A stretch of 64,000 bases of DNA from Chthoniobacteraceae bacterium (GTDB lineage: Bacteria > Verrucomicrobiota > Verrucomicrobiia > Chthoniobacterales > Chthoniobacteraceae). The position numbers and the translations under genes are program-made. The notes under the pieces were generated by a model, which did not search any database, had not been told where the DNA came from, and saw only the letters and a program-made list of their open reading frames with translations. Below, one piece after another: positions 45,966 through 53,680 of the stretch. Position 1 is the first letter of the stretch, and each line of letters begins with the position of its first letter. The DNA is taken from assembly GCA_947449735.1 (NCBI GenBank), contig CANFTB010000009.1, forward strand, positions 38,210 through 102,209, written 5' to 3'.

Positions 45966-47135
45966 CTAGACCGCTGCGCGCAGTGCATCTACCTTGTCGG
46001 TGCGCTCCCAGGTGATGTCGGGGTCGCTCTTTCCAAAGTGCCCGTAGTTGGTGGTTTTCGAGTAAATGGGCCGCAGCAAATCCAGCTGCTTTACAATCTG
46101 GGCCGGCTTGAAGGAGAACACCTCCGAAACCGCCTTCTCGATCTGCTCCTCAGGTACCTTGCCCGTTCCAAAGGTGTCGATATGGATGCTCACCGGGTCC
46201 GGGTACCCGATAGCGTAGGCAAACTGCACTTCGCAACGGTCGGCGAGCCCAGAGGCCACGACGTTCTTTGCCACGTAACGCCCCATGTAGGCGGCCGAAC
46301 GGTCGACCTTCGAGGGGTCCTTTCCGGAGAACGCGCCGCCGCCGTGGCGACCCATTCCACCGTAGGAGTCCACGATGATCTTGCGTCCTGTGAGGCCAGT
46401 ATCCCCCTGGGGGCCACCGACCACGAAACGGCCGGTCGGGTTGATCAGGAACTGGGTGTCCGCCGTCAGAAGTTCGGCGGGCAATTCCTTGCGGATCACT
46501 TCATTGATCAAGAAGGAACGGATGGTTTCGTTGGACACGGATTCCGCATGCTGCGTCGAGATCACGACGTTTGAGATGCCAACCACCCGGTGTCCTTCGT
46601 AAATCACGGATACCTGGGACTTGGCGTCGGGGCGCAGCCAGGTTGCGCCGCCGCTCTTGCGGATTTTTGTCAAAGCGCGACCAAGGCGGTGCGCGAACAT
46701 CACCGGTGCCGGCATAAGCTCGGGGGTTTCGTTGCAGGCGAACCCGAACATCAATCCCTGATCGCCCGCTCCCTGCTCCGCAGTGTCCTTGCCTTCCGCC
46801 GAACGGGCGTCCACGCCCTGGGCAATGTCGGGAGACTGTGCCGTGATGATGTTCATCACAAAAATTTTGTCGGCGTGAAACACGTCGTCATCGTTCGTGT
46901 AACCGATGCCCCGGACGCTTTCACGGACGATGTCGGTGTAATTCGGGTCGGCGGAAGTGGTGATTTCCCCGCCCACCACGACGATGTTGCTCTTGGCATA
47001 GACCTCGCAGGCCACGCGGCTGTGGGGGTCTTTGGCCAGACAGGCGTCCAGAATGGCGTCAGAAATGGTGTCGCAAACTTTGTCGGGATGGCCTTCTCCG
47101 ACAGATTCCGAGGAAAAAATGTAACGGCGTGACAT
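45966..47135 (-). CDS. metK: S-adenosylmethionine synthase
   Basis: The 389-residue enzyme makes SAM from methionine and [28 protein letters not shown] is split over the ATP/methionine-binding N-terminus; [18 protein letters not shown] and [23 protein letters not shown] are the two classical MetK signatures in abbreviated form. It is the first gene of the metK-ahcY unit and starts 92 nt from the divergent ArsR-methyltransferase gene. I see no SAM riboswitch in the short leader. Confidence 0.97.
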   Translation of the reverse strand: MSRRYIFSSESVGEGHPDKVCDTISDAILDACLAKDPHSRVACEVYAKSNIVVVGGEITTSADPNYTDIVRESVRGIGYTNDDDVFHADKIFVMNIITAQSPDIAQGVDARSAEGKDTAEQGAGDQGLMFGFACNETPELMPAPVMFAHRLGRALTKIRKSGGATWLRPDAKSQVSVIYEGHRVVGISNVVISTQHAESVSNETIRSFLINEVIRKELPAELLTADTQFLINPTGRFVVGGPQGDTGLTGRKIIVDSYGGMGRHGGGAFSGKDPSKVDRSAAYMGRYVAKNVVASGLADRCEVQFAYAIGYPDPVSIHIDTFGTGKVPEEQIEKAVSEVFSFKPAQIVKQLDLLRPIYSKTTNYGHFGKSDPDITWERTDKVDALRAAV

Positions 47136-47184
47136 GGAAGGGGACAGGGGTGGAAGAGGATGGTTTGTTTTGAGTGCTCCGAGA

Positions 47185-47200
47185 GATGCATTGACGCATC
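47185..47200. promoter_or_regulatory. Inverted repeat GATGC-N6-GCATC between metK and the ArsR-methyltransferase gene
   Basis: The half-sites are perfectly complementary with 6-bp spacing and lie midway between the divergent start codons. An ArsR-type dimer would bind such a site. It is a candidate operator; the binding protein is not proven. Confidence 0.4.
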
Positions 47201-47227
47201 ATGATGGGAGGATGTATCCCCTTTCCC

Positions 47228-48163
47228 ATGGCGTCAATCCTCAAATCGCTTCGCCTTCTCTCGGACGACACCCGCATCCGGATCCTTCTGCTTCTCCGCC
47301 AGGAGGAACTCTCCGTGGCCGAACTCCAGGAGATCCTCGGGATGGGCCAGTCCAGAATCTCCTCCCACTTGGCCCAGCTGCGTGTGGCAGAACTGGTTGC
47401 AGACCGGCGGGCGGGTAAGAACATCTACTACACCCTGAATGCCGAAACGGTTGCAGTCGAAGTTTCTGCCGTCCTCAGCGCCGCGGGCGCCGAAATGGCC
47501 GAAACCCGCGCCGACACCCGCGGCCTCGAGTCCCTCCGCCGCAAACGGGCCGACCTCAGCCGGGAGTATTTCAACCGCATGGCCGGCCGATTCGGCCGCA
47601 CCTACTGCCCCGGAAGAACCTGGGAGGGTGTCGCCCGTATGCTTTTCACCCTGGTGCCCCCCATTCTTATCGCGGACCTTGGCGCCGGTGAGGGCCACCT
47701 CTCCCAGCTGCTCGCTAAGCGGGCCCTCCGGGTCATAGCCGTCGACAACTCCGAAAAAATGGTTGAGTACGGCGCCAGCCTCGCCCGAGAGAACGGCATC
47801 CACAACCTCGAGTACCGACTGGGCGACATCGAAAGCCCCCCCATCGAACCCGGCACCGTCGACCTCGTCGTCCTCTCACAGGCCCTCCACCACGCCGGCA
47901 GCCCGCAGCGCGCCCTCCAAGCCGCCCACCGCATCCTGCGCCCCGGCGGCCAGGTCGCGGTCCTCGACCTTCTCGCCCACCAGTTCGAACAGGCCCGCGA
48001 ACTCTACGCGGACACCTGGCTCGGGTTCACCGAGGCGGAACTGGGCGGACTTCTCCAGGACGCCGGCTTCGGCGACGTCGACTCCGCGGTGGTTTCCAAG
48101 GACGAGCAAAACCCCGTCTTCCAAACCCTCCTCGCCACCGGCTCGAAGGCCCCCGCGCCCTGA
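47228..48163 (+). CDS. ArsR-family regulator fused to a SAM-dependent methyltransferase domain
   Basis: The 311-residue protein has an N-terminal winged helix (LRLLSDDTRIRILLLLRQEELSVAELQEIL split, then GMGQSRISSHLAQLRVAELV) without the usual ArsR metal Cys pair, and a C-terminal methyltransferase domain with ILIADLGAGEGHLSQLLA as motif I and LVVLSQALHHAG and HRILRPGGQVAVLDLL following. I start at the ATG at 47228; an upstream ATG at 47201 adds 9 residues. The SAM/SAH-binding domain and divergence from metK-ahcY suggest it senses SAM or SAH and controls that unit, as SahR-type ArsR regulators do in Proteobacteria. An enzymatic role is also possible. Confidence 0.88.
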   Translation: MASILKSLRLLSDDTRIRILLLLRQEELSVAELQEILGMGQSRISSHLAQLRVAELVADRRAGKNIYYTLNAETVAVEVSAVLSAAGAEMAETRADTRGLESLRRKRADLSREYFNRMAGRFGRTYCPGRTWEGVARMLFTLVPPILIADLGAGEGHLSQLLAKRALRVIAVDNSEKMVEYGASLARENGIHNLEYRLGDIESPPIEPGTVDLVVLSQALHHAGSPQRALQAAHRILRPGGQVAVLDLLAHQFEQARELYADTWLGFTEAELGGLLQDAGFGDVDSAVVSKDEQNPVFQTLLATGSKAPAP

Positions 48164-48221
48164 GTCCGCCCCCCGCGCCAGTCCCAGGGCACGCGTGCTC
48201 TGCCTCCTTGGTCTCCCCCCC

Positions 48222-48257
48222 GAGGCGGTTCCCCTCCCAGAGGAAAGGAACCGCCTC
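48222..48257. terminator. Bidirectional terminator-like hairpin
   Basis: GAGGCGGTTCC and GGAACCGCCTC form a perfect 11-bp stem with a 14-nt loop between two convergent genes. No long T-run on either side. Confidence 0.55.
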
Positions 48258-48275
48258 CGCCCCCCATCGCTGGGC

Positions 48276-48749
48276 TCAGCTCACGCTCACCTCCACCTTG
48301 TGGGGCTTCGCATCCTCGCTCTTAGGCATCAGCACGGTCAGCACCCCGTCCTTGTAAGCCGCCTGGATCTTGTCCGCCTGCACCGGCACGGGAAGCGCCA
48401 TATCGCGCGAAAACTTGCCGCTCGCCCGCTCCGCCCGGTAGCAGTCGGCCTCCTTCCCCTCAGGGTAGTCCGGCAGCCGCTCCCCGCTGACCGTCAAAAC
48501 GCCGTCCTGATAGTTTACCGTCATGTTTTCGCGGCAGAGGCCCGGCAGCTCGATCTTTGCCACCAGCCGCTCGGCCTCGTCGTAGAGGTCGACGGCCGGC
48601 GACCAAGCCGCGGGCGCCGCGCTTCCGCGCCCCGAGTAGGTCAACTCCCACAGACGGTCCATGTCCTGGCGAAGCGCCGCCAGACGGTCGACAGGCGACC
48701 AAAGCGCCGGGGTAACCTGGGTGGTTCGTATCGGTATTGTCGTGTTCAT
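48276..48749 (-). CDS. Hsp20-family small heat-shock protein
   Basis: The 157-residue chaperone has the alpha-crystallin domain: AVDLYDEAERLVAKIELPGL, NMTVNYQDGVLTVSGERL and AAYKDGVLTVLMPK with the C-terminal PKSEDAKPHKVEVSV. It has the typical length and prevents aggregation of unfolded proteins. The ATG overlaps the stop of a possible small upstream frame by 4 nt. Confidence 0.93.
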   Translation of the reverse strand: MNTTIPIRTTQVTPALWSPVDRLAALRQDMDRLWELTYSGRGSAAPAAWSPAVDLYDEAERLVAKIELPGLCRENMTVNYQDGVLTVSGERLPDYPEGKEADCYRAERASGKFSRDMALPVPVQADKIQAAYKDGVLTVLMPKSEDAKPHKVEVSVS

Positions 48750-49021
48750 AAGTGATCTCCGTATTGTTTGCTCACCAACTTGTTCTCCAACTTGCTTTCA
48801 GGGTTCAGATCCCGACTGGACCTGCCGCTGTTGCTCCGGGGGGAAAACCTGCGACTGCGCGGGCGGAAAATCCGCGAAAAACCATCTCTGCCAGAGCTTC
48901 GCCCGCACAACCGTGCCGTGAAGCTGCCGGACCGCTCCGGCAACGCCGGCAGCGCCGCATTCCAGCGGTTCCGGTGCTCCGCCCACCGCGATACCAAATC
49001 CAGTGTATCTCTCGCGTTCAT
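48746..49021 (-). CDS. Possible small gene upstream of hsp20 (doubtful)
   Basis: A 91-codon frame from an ATG at 49021 (MNARDTLDLVSRWAEHRNRW) ends in a TGA overlapping the hsp20 ATG (ATGA), which suggests coupling. Its middle is Arg/Ser-rich and low-complexity; a different frame over the same DNA reads more protein-like (VVRAKLWQRWFFADF) and stops earlier at 48798. It may be a frameshifted small gene or simply non-coding leader. Composition does not decide it. Confidence 0.25.
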   Translation of the reverse strand: MNARDTLDLVSRWAEHRNRWNAALPALPERSGSFTARLCGRSSGRDGFSRIFRPRSRRFSPRSNSGRSSRDLNPESKLENKLVSKQYGDHL

Positions 49022-49147
49022 CCCTTCACCCCTCGCGTTCAGCCCGTCCATCGGCTCCCACCCACACACTCATTGCTACGAAGGCGGAAGGAAAAAAGTT
49101 GGGGGGAAATGTGGAAATGTTTTCAAAAAACACGCAGGTGTAACCCC
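48750..49147. other. Divergent region between hsp20 and ribD
   Basis: About 400 bp separate the two starts. Apart from the doubtful small frame, nothing is clear. I looked for an FMN riboswitch in front of ribD: CAGGGTTCAGATCCCGACTGG near 48800 recalls part of it, but the GGTGAAAT core and second half are absent. Confidence 0.45.
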
Positions 49148-50188
49148 ATGCAGCACGCAAAATTCATGAGGGAGGCCCTTCAGGAGGCCGCCAAAGGATG
49201 CGGCGCCACCAGCCCAAACCCCGCCGTCGGCGCCCTCATCGTCCGCGACGGTCGCATCCTCGCCCGCGGATGGCACCGCCGTGCAGGCCTGCCTCACGCT
49301 GAAATCGAGGCGCTCCGCTCCCTTCCCGACCCCTCCCTCGCCCGCGGCGCCACCCTCTACGTCACCCTCGAACCCTGCAGTTCCCACGGCCGCACACCGC
49401 CCTGTACCGACGCCATTCTCGCCGCCGGATTCAACCGCGTCGTCGTCGGCTCAGTCGACCCACACCCGAAGCACGCGGGCGGCGGCCTCGATATCCTCCG
49501 CCAACACGGAATCGACGTCCTCACCGGCGTCCTCGAATCCGAATGCCTGCACCTCAACAGGGCCTTTTTCAAATGGATCACCTCCAAACGCCCCTGGGTC
49601 CTTGCCAAAGCCGCCGTCTCGCTCGACGGCCGCCTCACACGCCCCCCGGGAGAGGGCCAGTGGCTCACCGGCACTGAGGCCCGCCGCGACGCCCACCGTC
49701 TTCGGGCCGAGTGTGACGCCATCCTGATCGGTTCGGGCACCCTCAAAGCAGACAACCCTTCTCTCACCATCCGCGACGCACCGATTCCCGAGGGGAAAGC
49801 GCAGCCGTGGAGAGTCGTTGTCACCCGGGGAACCGCGCCACTTCCAAAGGTGGCGCATCTCTTTACGGATGAGCACCGCGACAGAACCCTGGTATTTCAC
49901 GGCAAGCCCCTGCGAGAGGTATTGCAGGAACTCGGGGAAAAATACTCGGTCACCTCCGTATTGGTGGAAGGAGGAGGCGCGATTCTGGGGTCCCTTTTCA
50001 GCCAAAAGCTCGCCGACGAGGCGTGCTTTTATTTGGCGCCCATCCTTTGCGGTCCCTCCGGCGTGGCCATCGCCGGCATGGAGGGCGGACTGCCGCAACC
50101 GTCCCTGCATCTAAGCGAGATCGAATACAAACAACTCGGTCAGGATTTGCGCGTGCGGGGACTCCTCCAACGCCCGCACGGCTCTTGA
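49148..50188 (+). CDS. ribD: Bifunctional riboflavin biosynthesis deaminase/reductase
   Basis: The 346-residue enzyme performs two steps of riboflavin synthesis. The deaminase half has the zinc site His50-Ala-Glu52 (GLPHAEIEAL) and EPCSSHGRTPPCTDAI with Cys77 and Cys86. The reductase half starts around residue 150 (RPWVLAKAAVSLDGRLTR) and has DAILIGSGTLKADNPSLT and SVLVEGGGAILGSLF. I start at the ATG at 49148, which directly precedes the conserved N-terminus; the frame is open upstream but unrelated. Other rib genes are not adjacent. Confidence 0.95.
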   Translation: MQHAKFMREALQEAAKGCGATSPNPAVGALIVRDGRILARGWHRRAGLPHAEIEALRSLPDPSLARGATLYVTLEPCSSHGRTPPCTDAILAAGFNRVVVGSVDPHPKHAGGGLDILRQHGIDVLTGVLESECLHLNRAFFKWITSKRPWVLAKAAVSLDGRLTRPPGEGQWLTGTEARRDAHRLRAECDAILIGSGTLKADNPSLTIRDAPIPEGKAQPWRVVVTRGTAPLPKVAHLFTDEHRDRTLVFHGKPLREVLQELGEKYSVTSVLVEGGGAILGSLFSQKLADEACFYLAPILCGPSGVAIAGMEGGLPQPSLHLSEIEYKQLGQDLRVRGLLQRPHGS

Positions 50189-50222
50189 CCTGCTTTGAGC
50201 GCAGGTGCATCGGCTCTCAGCA

Positions 50223-50263
50223 CCCCTGTGTTAAGCGGCGTTCGGGAAGTGCGGAGAAAGGGA
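50223..50263. repeat. Imperfect direct repeat R1 (att-like), downstream of ribD
   Basis: This ~41-bp segment, CCCCTGTGTT then AAGCGGCGTTCGGGAAGTGC and GGAGAAAGGGA, matches R2 at 50933-50974 with few mismatches and one 1-nt gap. It begins 34 nt after the ribD stop. Confidence 0.65.
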
Positions 50264-50264
50264 C

Positions 50265-50564
50265 TTAAACAATCCCTTTCTGCCATTTCTGCGAATCCTC
50301 GGAGCAATGGAAAATCTGGTAAACAGTCACCAGGCTGTCGTCGCACCTGTAAAAGAATGTGTATGGGAACTTCCGAGGCAATCCCTTCCGATAGCCCTTC
50401 ACCACTGGAAAAATGTCTGGGTGCCGTTGAATGAGTTCAAAACAAGCTGAGAAAGCTCGCAAAAACTCATGCCCCAAACCCGCTTCCTTTGATTCGTACC
50501 ATTGGAAAGCCTCTGCCAACTTGGCCTTGGCCTCTTGAGTAATCGCGATCCGATTACCCATCAT
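50265..50564 (-). CDS. RelE/ParE-superfamily toxin
   Basis: The 99-residue protein has the fold pattern of RelE/ParE toxins: AKAKLAEAFQWYESKEAGLGHEF helical hairpin, RHPDIFPVVKGYRKGLPRKFPYTFFYR strands (split) and a terminal VYQIFHCSED strand. It is basic in the strands, as expected for binding RNA or gyrase. The gene overlaps the antitoxin gene by 11 nt and ends just inside repeat R1. Confidence 0.88.
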   Translation of the reverse strand: MMGNRIAITQEAKAKLAEAFQWYESKEAGLGHEFLRAFSACFELIQRHPDIFPVVKGYRKGLPRKFPYTFFYRCDDSLVTVYQIFHCSEDSQKWQKGIV

Positions 50565-50775
50565 TTTTAACGATCCAGTCTCTCACGGAATCCCACGTTT
50601 CCAATGATGCAGGATTCTGCTCAGCCTTGATCCGAATCCGCTCTACCTCTTCGATTTGCCAATCGGGCACTGGGATTTGATCCGCTTCTTTGGCAATGCT
50701 GTCCCAAAGGTCTTCGACAAGCTGTAGCCGTTCAGCACAACTCAGCTTAAAAAGCGGTGCGAATTCAGCGTTCAT
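50554..50775 (-). CDS. Addiction-module antitoxin (TIGR02574-like)
   Basis: The 73-residue protein has LSCAERLQLVEDLWDSIAKEAD followed by VPDWQIEEVERI, the pattern of the putative addiction-module component family that pairs with RelE/ParE toxins. It precedes and overlaps the toxin gene. AAGGAG within a 12-bp palindrome lies upstream of its ATG and may combine ribosome site and operator. Confidence 0.85.
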   Translation of the reverse strand: MNAEFAPLFKLSCAERLQLVEDLWDSIAKEADQIPVPDWQIEEVERIRIKAEQNPASLETWDSVRDWIVKNDG

Positions 50776-50787
50776 TGTCTGAGCCTA

Positions 50788-50799
50788 CTCCTTAAGGAG
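50788..50799. promoter_or_regulatory. Palindrome CTCCTTAAGGAG before the antitoxin gene
   Basis: A perfect 12-bp palindrome sits 13-24 nt before the antitoxin ATG. It contains AAGGAG on the coding strand. Toxin-antitoxin operons are normally autoregulated at such palindromes. Confidence 0.5.
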
Positions 50800-50833
50800 G
50801 GACATTCAAAGCCGATTTCAGATTTTCGGGCCG

Positions 50834-50953
50834 TCACGCTGCTTTTGCGGAGATGCTCCTGCAGAAGGTTGCCCTGCTGATTCCCACCGTCTTACAGATT
50901 TCCTGAAAGCTGTCGCTCTCATCCTTTGCGAGCCCCTCTGTTTTACGCGGCGT
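50834..50953 (-). pseudogene. C-terminal remnant of a serine recombinase (resolvase/invertase)
   Basis: Thirty-nine codons ending at a TGA (50836-50834) read GLAKDESDSFQEICKTVGIS then RATFCRSISAKAA, the HTH_7 DNA-binding tail of Hin/Pin/Tn3-type resolvases. An in-frame stop precedes it at 50954-50956, and no catalytic domain is present. It lies between the toxin-antitoxin genes and the tRNA-Leu and overlaps repeat R2, so it is probably debris of the element that delivered or rearranged this spot. Confidence 0.6.
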
Positions 50954-50974
50954 TCAGGAAGTGCCGAGGAGGGG
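50933..50974. repeat. Imperfect direct repeat R2 overlapping the 3' end of tRNA-Leu
   Basis: CCCCTCTGTTTTACGCGGCG then TTCAGGAAGTGCCGAGGAGGGG corresponds to R1. The last 13 nt are the 3' end of the tRNA-Leu gene (minus strand). Together R1 and R2 bracket about 700 bp. Confidence 0.65.
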
Positions 50975-51043
50975 AATTGAACCCCTATGCCTTGCGGCGC
51001 CAGATCCTAAGTCTGGTGCGTCTGCCAATTTCGCCACCTCGGC
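50962..51043 (-). tRNA. tRNA-Leu (anticodon UAG)
   Basis: The minus strand folds into a type II tRNA: acceptor GCCGAGG/CCTCGGC, D-arm with GGCGAAATTGGCAGACGC, anticodon arm CCAGACTTAGGATCTGG with anticodon TAG, a long variable arm (GCGCCGCAAGGCAT) and T-arm GGGGTTCAATTCCCC, then discriminator A. Length is 82 nt; CCA is not encoded. The long variable arm and anticodon identify leucine (CUA codons). Its 3' end lies in repeat R2. Confidence 0.95.
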
Positions 51044-51157
51044 CTCTCCCTACGCCGCCCAGCTTACTCAGTGATCCCCCACCACAAGCAACCCTAGACT
51101 GCGGATTCACCGAGAATCCTGCCAAATCAAAACATCAGGAGGGCATCCCTAGGATGT

Positions 51158-53377
51158 TCAAATGGAAGATGCGCCGACCAGAGCCGCTCCGGCCTCAGAG
51201 GCAGCACGCTTCTCAGCCAGGATGCGATCCAGTTCACGGTAGTTCACCTTGCCTGTGCCCAGTTTCGGCATCTCTGACACCACCACCAGCTCTCTGGGCG
51301 CCATGATGTTTGGCAGGTTCTTCGCCTTCAGCGCGGCCCTCACCTCCTCCAGCGTCAGCCTCGATTCGTTGGTAGCCACCACCAAAACCTCGCCGCGATT
51401 GCCGTCCGCACGCGTCAGCACCGCGAGCTGGCAGTGCAACCCGAACACCGGGAACGCCCCGGCCAGAGCGTCCTCCACGGCGGTCAGACTGACCATCTCG
51501 CCGCTGATCTTCGCAAAACGCTTCAAGCGCCCCTTCACAAACAAAAACCCTTCCGCATCGAGGCTCACAATATCACCCGTGTCGTACCAACCTTCGGCCC
51601 CCACCGCCGCCTTTGAGCCCAGCTCGCCCGTGGAACCACTCAGATAACCCTTCATGACGTTCGGGCCGCGCACCCAGAGGCGCCCGCCGTCGGCAACCCC
51701 CTCGACCGCCTCCAAACGGTATTCCATGCCCGGCATCAGCCTGCCAGCGGAACCGCATTTGGCCTGCATCGGCGTATTCACGCTCACGCAGGGGCTGCAC
51801 TCCGTCGCGCCGTATCCCTCGAGCACCCGCACCCCGTAACGCCGGGCCCACAAATTCACCGTGGACTCCTGCAGTTTTTCCGCGGCCGCAAACATGTACC
51901 GCAGGCTGCGGAAGTCGTACGGATGCGCCTTGCGGCCGTACCCGTTCAGGAAGGTGTTTGTGCCGATCATGATCGTCGCGTCACACTCGTAAAATGCGAT
52001 GGGCACCGCCCTGAAATGCAGGGGCGACGGATAGATGTACACGTACAACCCCCGAAGCAGGGGGAGCAGCAGCCCGACGGTGAGACCGAAGCTGTGGAAA
52101 ATCGGCATCGCATTGAAGACACGGTCGGCGCCCGTGATGTCGGTCACCGCGAGCATCTGGCGCACGTTTGCGAGAATGTTTCTGTGGCTCAAGCCGACGG
52201 CCTTGGGGACGCCCTCCGATCCGCTGGTAAAGAGGATCGCGGCGTCCTTTTCACCCCGCTCCGCGCCTCCCTGAACTGGGTCGGTGGCAATGGGGTGGGG
52301 CGTTCCCCGCAGGTAGCCTTTGACCCGTCTGAGTGCGCTCAGTTTGTCGCCGCCGGTCACCCGGGCCTTGATGTCTTCGAGATAAATCCATTCGACCCCC
52401 GTGCCGGCGAGCTGGCTGATATCCAGCCTGGCCCGCTCGAGAAATGTCCTGGAGGTGATCACCTGCTTGACCGCGGCGACCTTGATGCAGGCCTGCATCA
52501 CCGTCGCCCCCGTGGAATAGTTCAAAAGCGCGGGCACTTTGCCCAGTGTCCACAAGCCGAGCAAAGCCAGAGGCGCGGCGCTGGCATTCGGAAGGAGGAC
52601 GCCGACGTGCGCAACGCCGGGTTGCAACAGGAGGGCGAACTGTTCCGCGAGCACCTCCGCCCCGACCAGCAACTCCTGAAACGAGAAGCGTCCGGCCAGG
52701 TCCTCGACGGCCCTTTTTCCGGGAGCCCTGCCGGCGGCCTCGACGATCCCTTCGATGATCGTTTTGGGGCCGAACTCCATCTCCACCTCAAACCGCTGGT
52801 TCACCATTTTGTCCCAGAGCCAGTTTGTATAAATTGCCCGTGCCTTGACGGTGCTCGTGTGCTCGACCACTGGCGGCGTCAGCACCTCGCTGAAATGAGT
52901 GGTCACTTTCGGAAACCAGCGCTTGTGCTCGGGGTTGGGCGAAGCGGGAAAAAACTGGGCGCCACGAAAGAAACAGGTGATGGCCTTGGCCTTAGTCTTG
53001 TGCAGGAGAAACCCGGTTCCGTCGTAGAGCTTCATGAGGGTGCCCGTTTGGGACAGCCGACCCTCGGGAAACAGAATCAAGCGCCCGCCTTGATTGAGGT
53101 ATTCGGCCACGCGCTTCACCGCATACGGAGAATCCGTGTCGATCGGGTAGGTAAAGCGGTTCAGCATGATGAACCGGTGCAGAGGCGAGCTCTCGGCGGT
53201 TCTCTTGGAAACGATGCACTTCCAGCCCCCCTCCAGAGAGACGAGCAAAAACAACCAGTCGAGCCAGGAGACGTGGCTGGGCAGAAGCAGGACGGGACCG
53301 GGGGTTTTGAGGACGTCTTCATTGTAGGCGCGGAAGCCGAAGAGACGTCGCAGGAGAAAACGCAGCAAAATTTTCAT
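51158..53377 (-). CDS. aas: Aas-like acyltransferase/acyl-ACP synthetase
   Basis: The 739-residue protein fuses a PlsC-type acyltransferase (residues ~1-190; LPSHVSWLDWLFLL with His-x4-Asp and LFPEGRLSQTG) to an AMP-binding acyl-activating domain (AAILFTSGSEGVPKAVGLSHRN, then LEGYGATECSPCVSVNTP, and LFVKGRLKRFAKISGEMVSL). This is the layout of E. coli Aas, which reacylates lysophosphatidylethanolamine at the inner membrane. The LplT-like flippase gene starts divergently about 300 bp away, supporting a lysophospholipid-recycling role. Confidence 0.9.
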   Translation of the reverse strand: MKILLRFLLRRLFGFRAYNEDVLKTPGPVLLLPSHVSWLDWLFLLVSLEGGWKCIVSKRTAESSPLHRFIMLNRFTYPIDTDSPYAVKRVAEYLNQGGRLILFPEGRLSQTGTLMKLYDGTGFLLHKTKAKAITCFFRGAQFFPASPNPEHKRWFPKVTTHFSEVLTPPVVEHTSTVKARAIYTNWLWDKMVNQRFEVEMEFGPKTIIEGIVEAAGRAPGKRAVEDLAGRFSFQELLVGAEVLAEQFALLLQPGVAHVGVLLPNASAAPLALLGLWTLGKVPALLNYSTGATVMQACIKVAAVKQVITSRTFLERARLDISQLAGTGVEWIYLEDIKARVTGGDKLSALRRVKGYLRGTPHPIATDPVQGGAERGEKDAAILFTSGSEGVPKAVGLSHRNILANVRQMLAVTDITGADRVFNAMPIFHSFGLTVGLLLPLLRGLYVYIYPSPLHFRAVPIAFYECDATIMIGTNTFLNGYGRKAHPYDFRSLRYMFAAAEKLQESTVNLWARRYGVRVLEGYGATECSPCVSVNTPMQAKCGSAGRLMPGMEYRLEAVEGVADGGRLWVRGPNVMKGYLSGSTGELGSKAAVGAEGWYDTGDIVSLDAEGFLFVKGRLKRFAKISGEMVSLTAVEDALAGAFPVFGLHCQLAVLTRADGNRGEVLVVATNESRLTLEEVRAALKAKNLPNIMAPRELVVVSEMPKLGTGKVNYRELDRILAEKRAASEAGAALVGASSI

Positions 53378-53680
53378 GAAAGGCCGTCAGGTGGCGGTGG
53401 AGGAGATGGGTCAGGGGAGAGTGCGGGAAAGGGCCGCCAGCGCGCCCGATGAATGAAGGCCTTTCACCCCCCGGCGGCTGGCGGGGCGGCATGGTTGCAC
53501 ACTTAAGTTCGTTTGGGCCCGCAAATTTACAATCAAAGAACACACTCTCACATCGCTGTCGAATGAATGCCACATTCACTCGAGCATACATCGAGACGAA
53601 TTTGTTTTACCAACAGCGCCGGCTCGCTTGGATTGACGGCTGCCAAGCCAAAGAAGCAGCCGCCCCCTCCCCTTTTGCGC
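53378..53680. other. Divergent region between the aas-like and lplT-like genes
   Basis: These 303 bp hold the promoters of both genes. A frame from 53567 runs into the lplT-like gene but lacks protein-like N-terminal sequence. No repeat or RNA is evident. Confidence 0.45.

Noticed and set aside
47136..47227. SAM or SAH riboswitch before metK
   Set aside because: The 92-bp gap is too short and shows no multi-helix structure with conserved core; an inverted repeat suits a protein operator instead.
48790..48900. Possible FMN riboswitch upstream of ribD
   Set aside because: CAGGGTTCAGATCCCGACTGG looks partly similar, but the conserved GGTGAAAT and the second conserved half are missing and it lies ~300 nt from the ribD start.
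51923..53452. Plus-strand 509-codon open frame opposite the aas-like gene
   Set aside because: It is antisense to a gene with acyltransferase and AMP-binding motifs, and its composition is that of a codon-position artefact.
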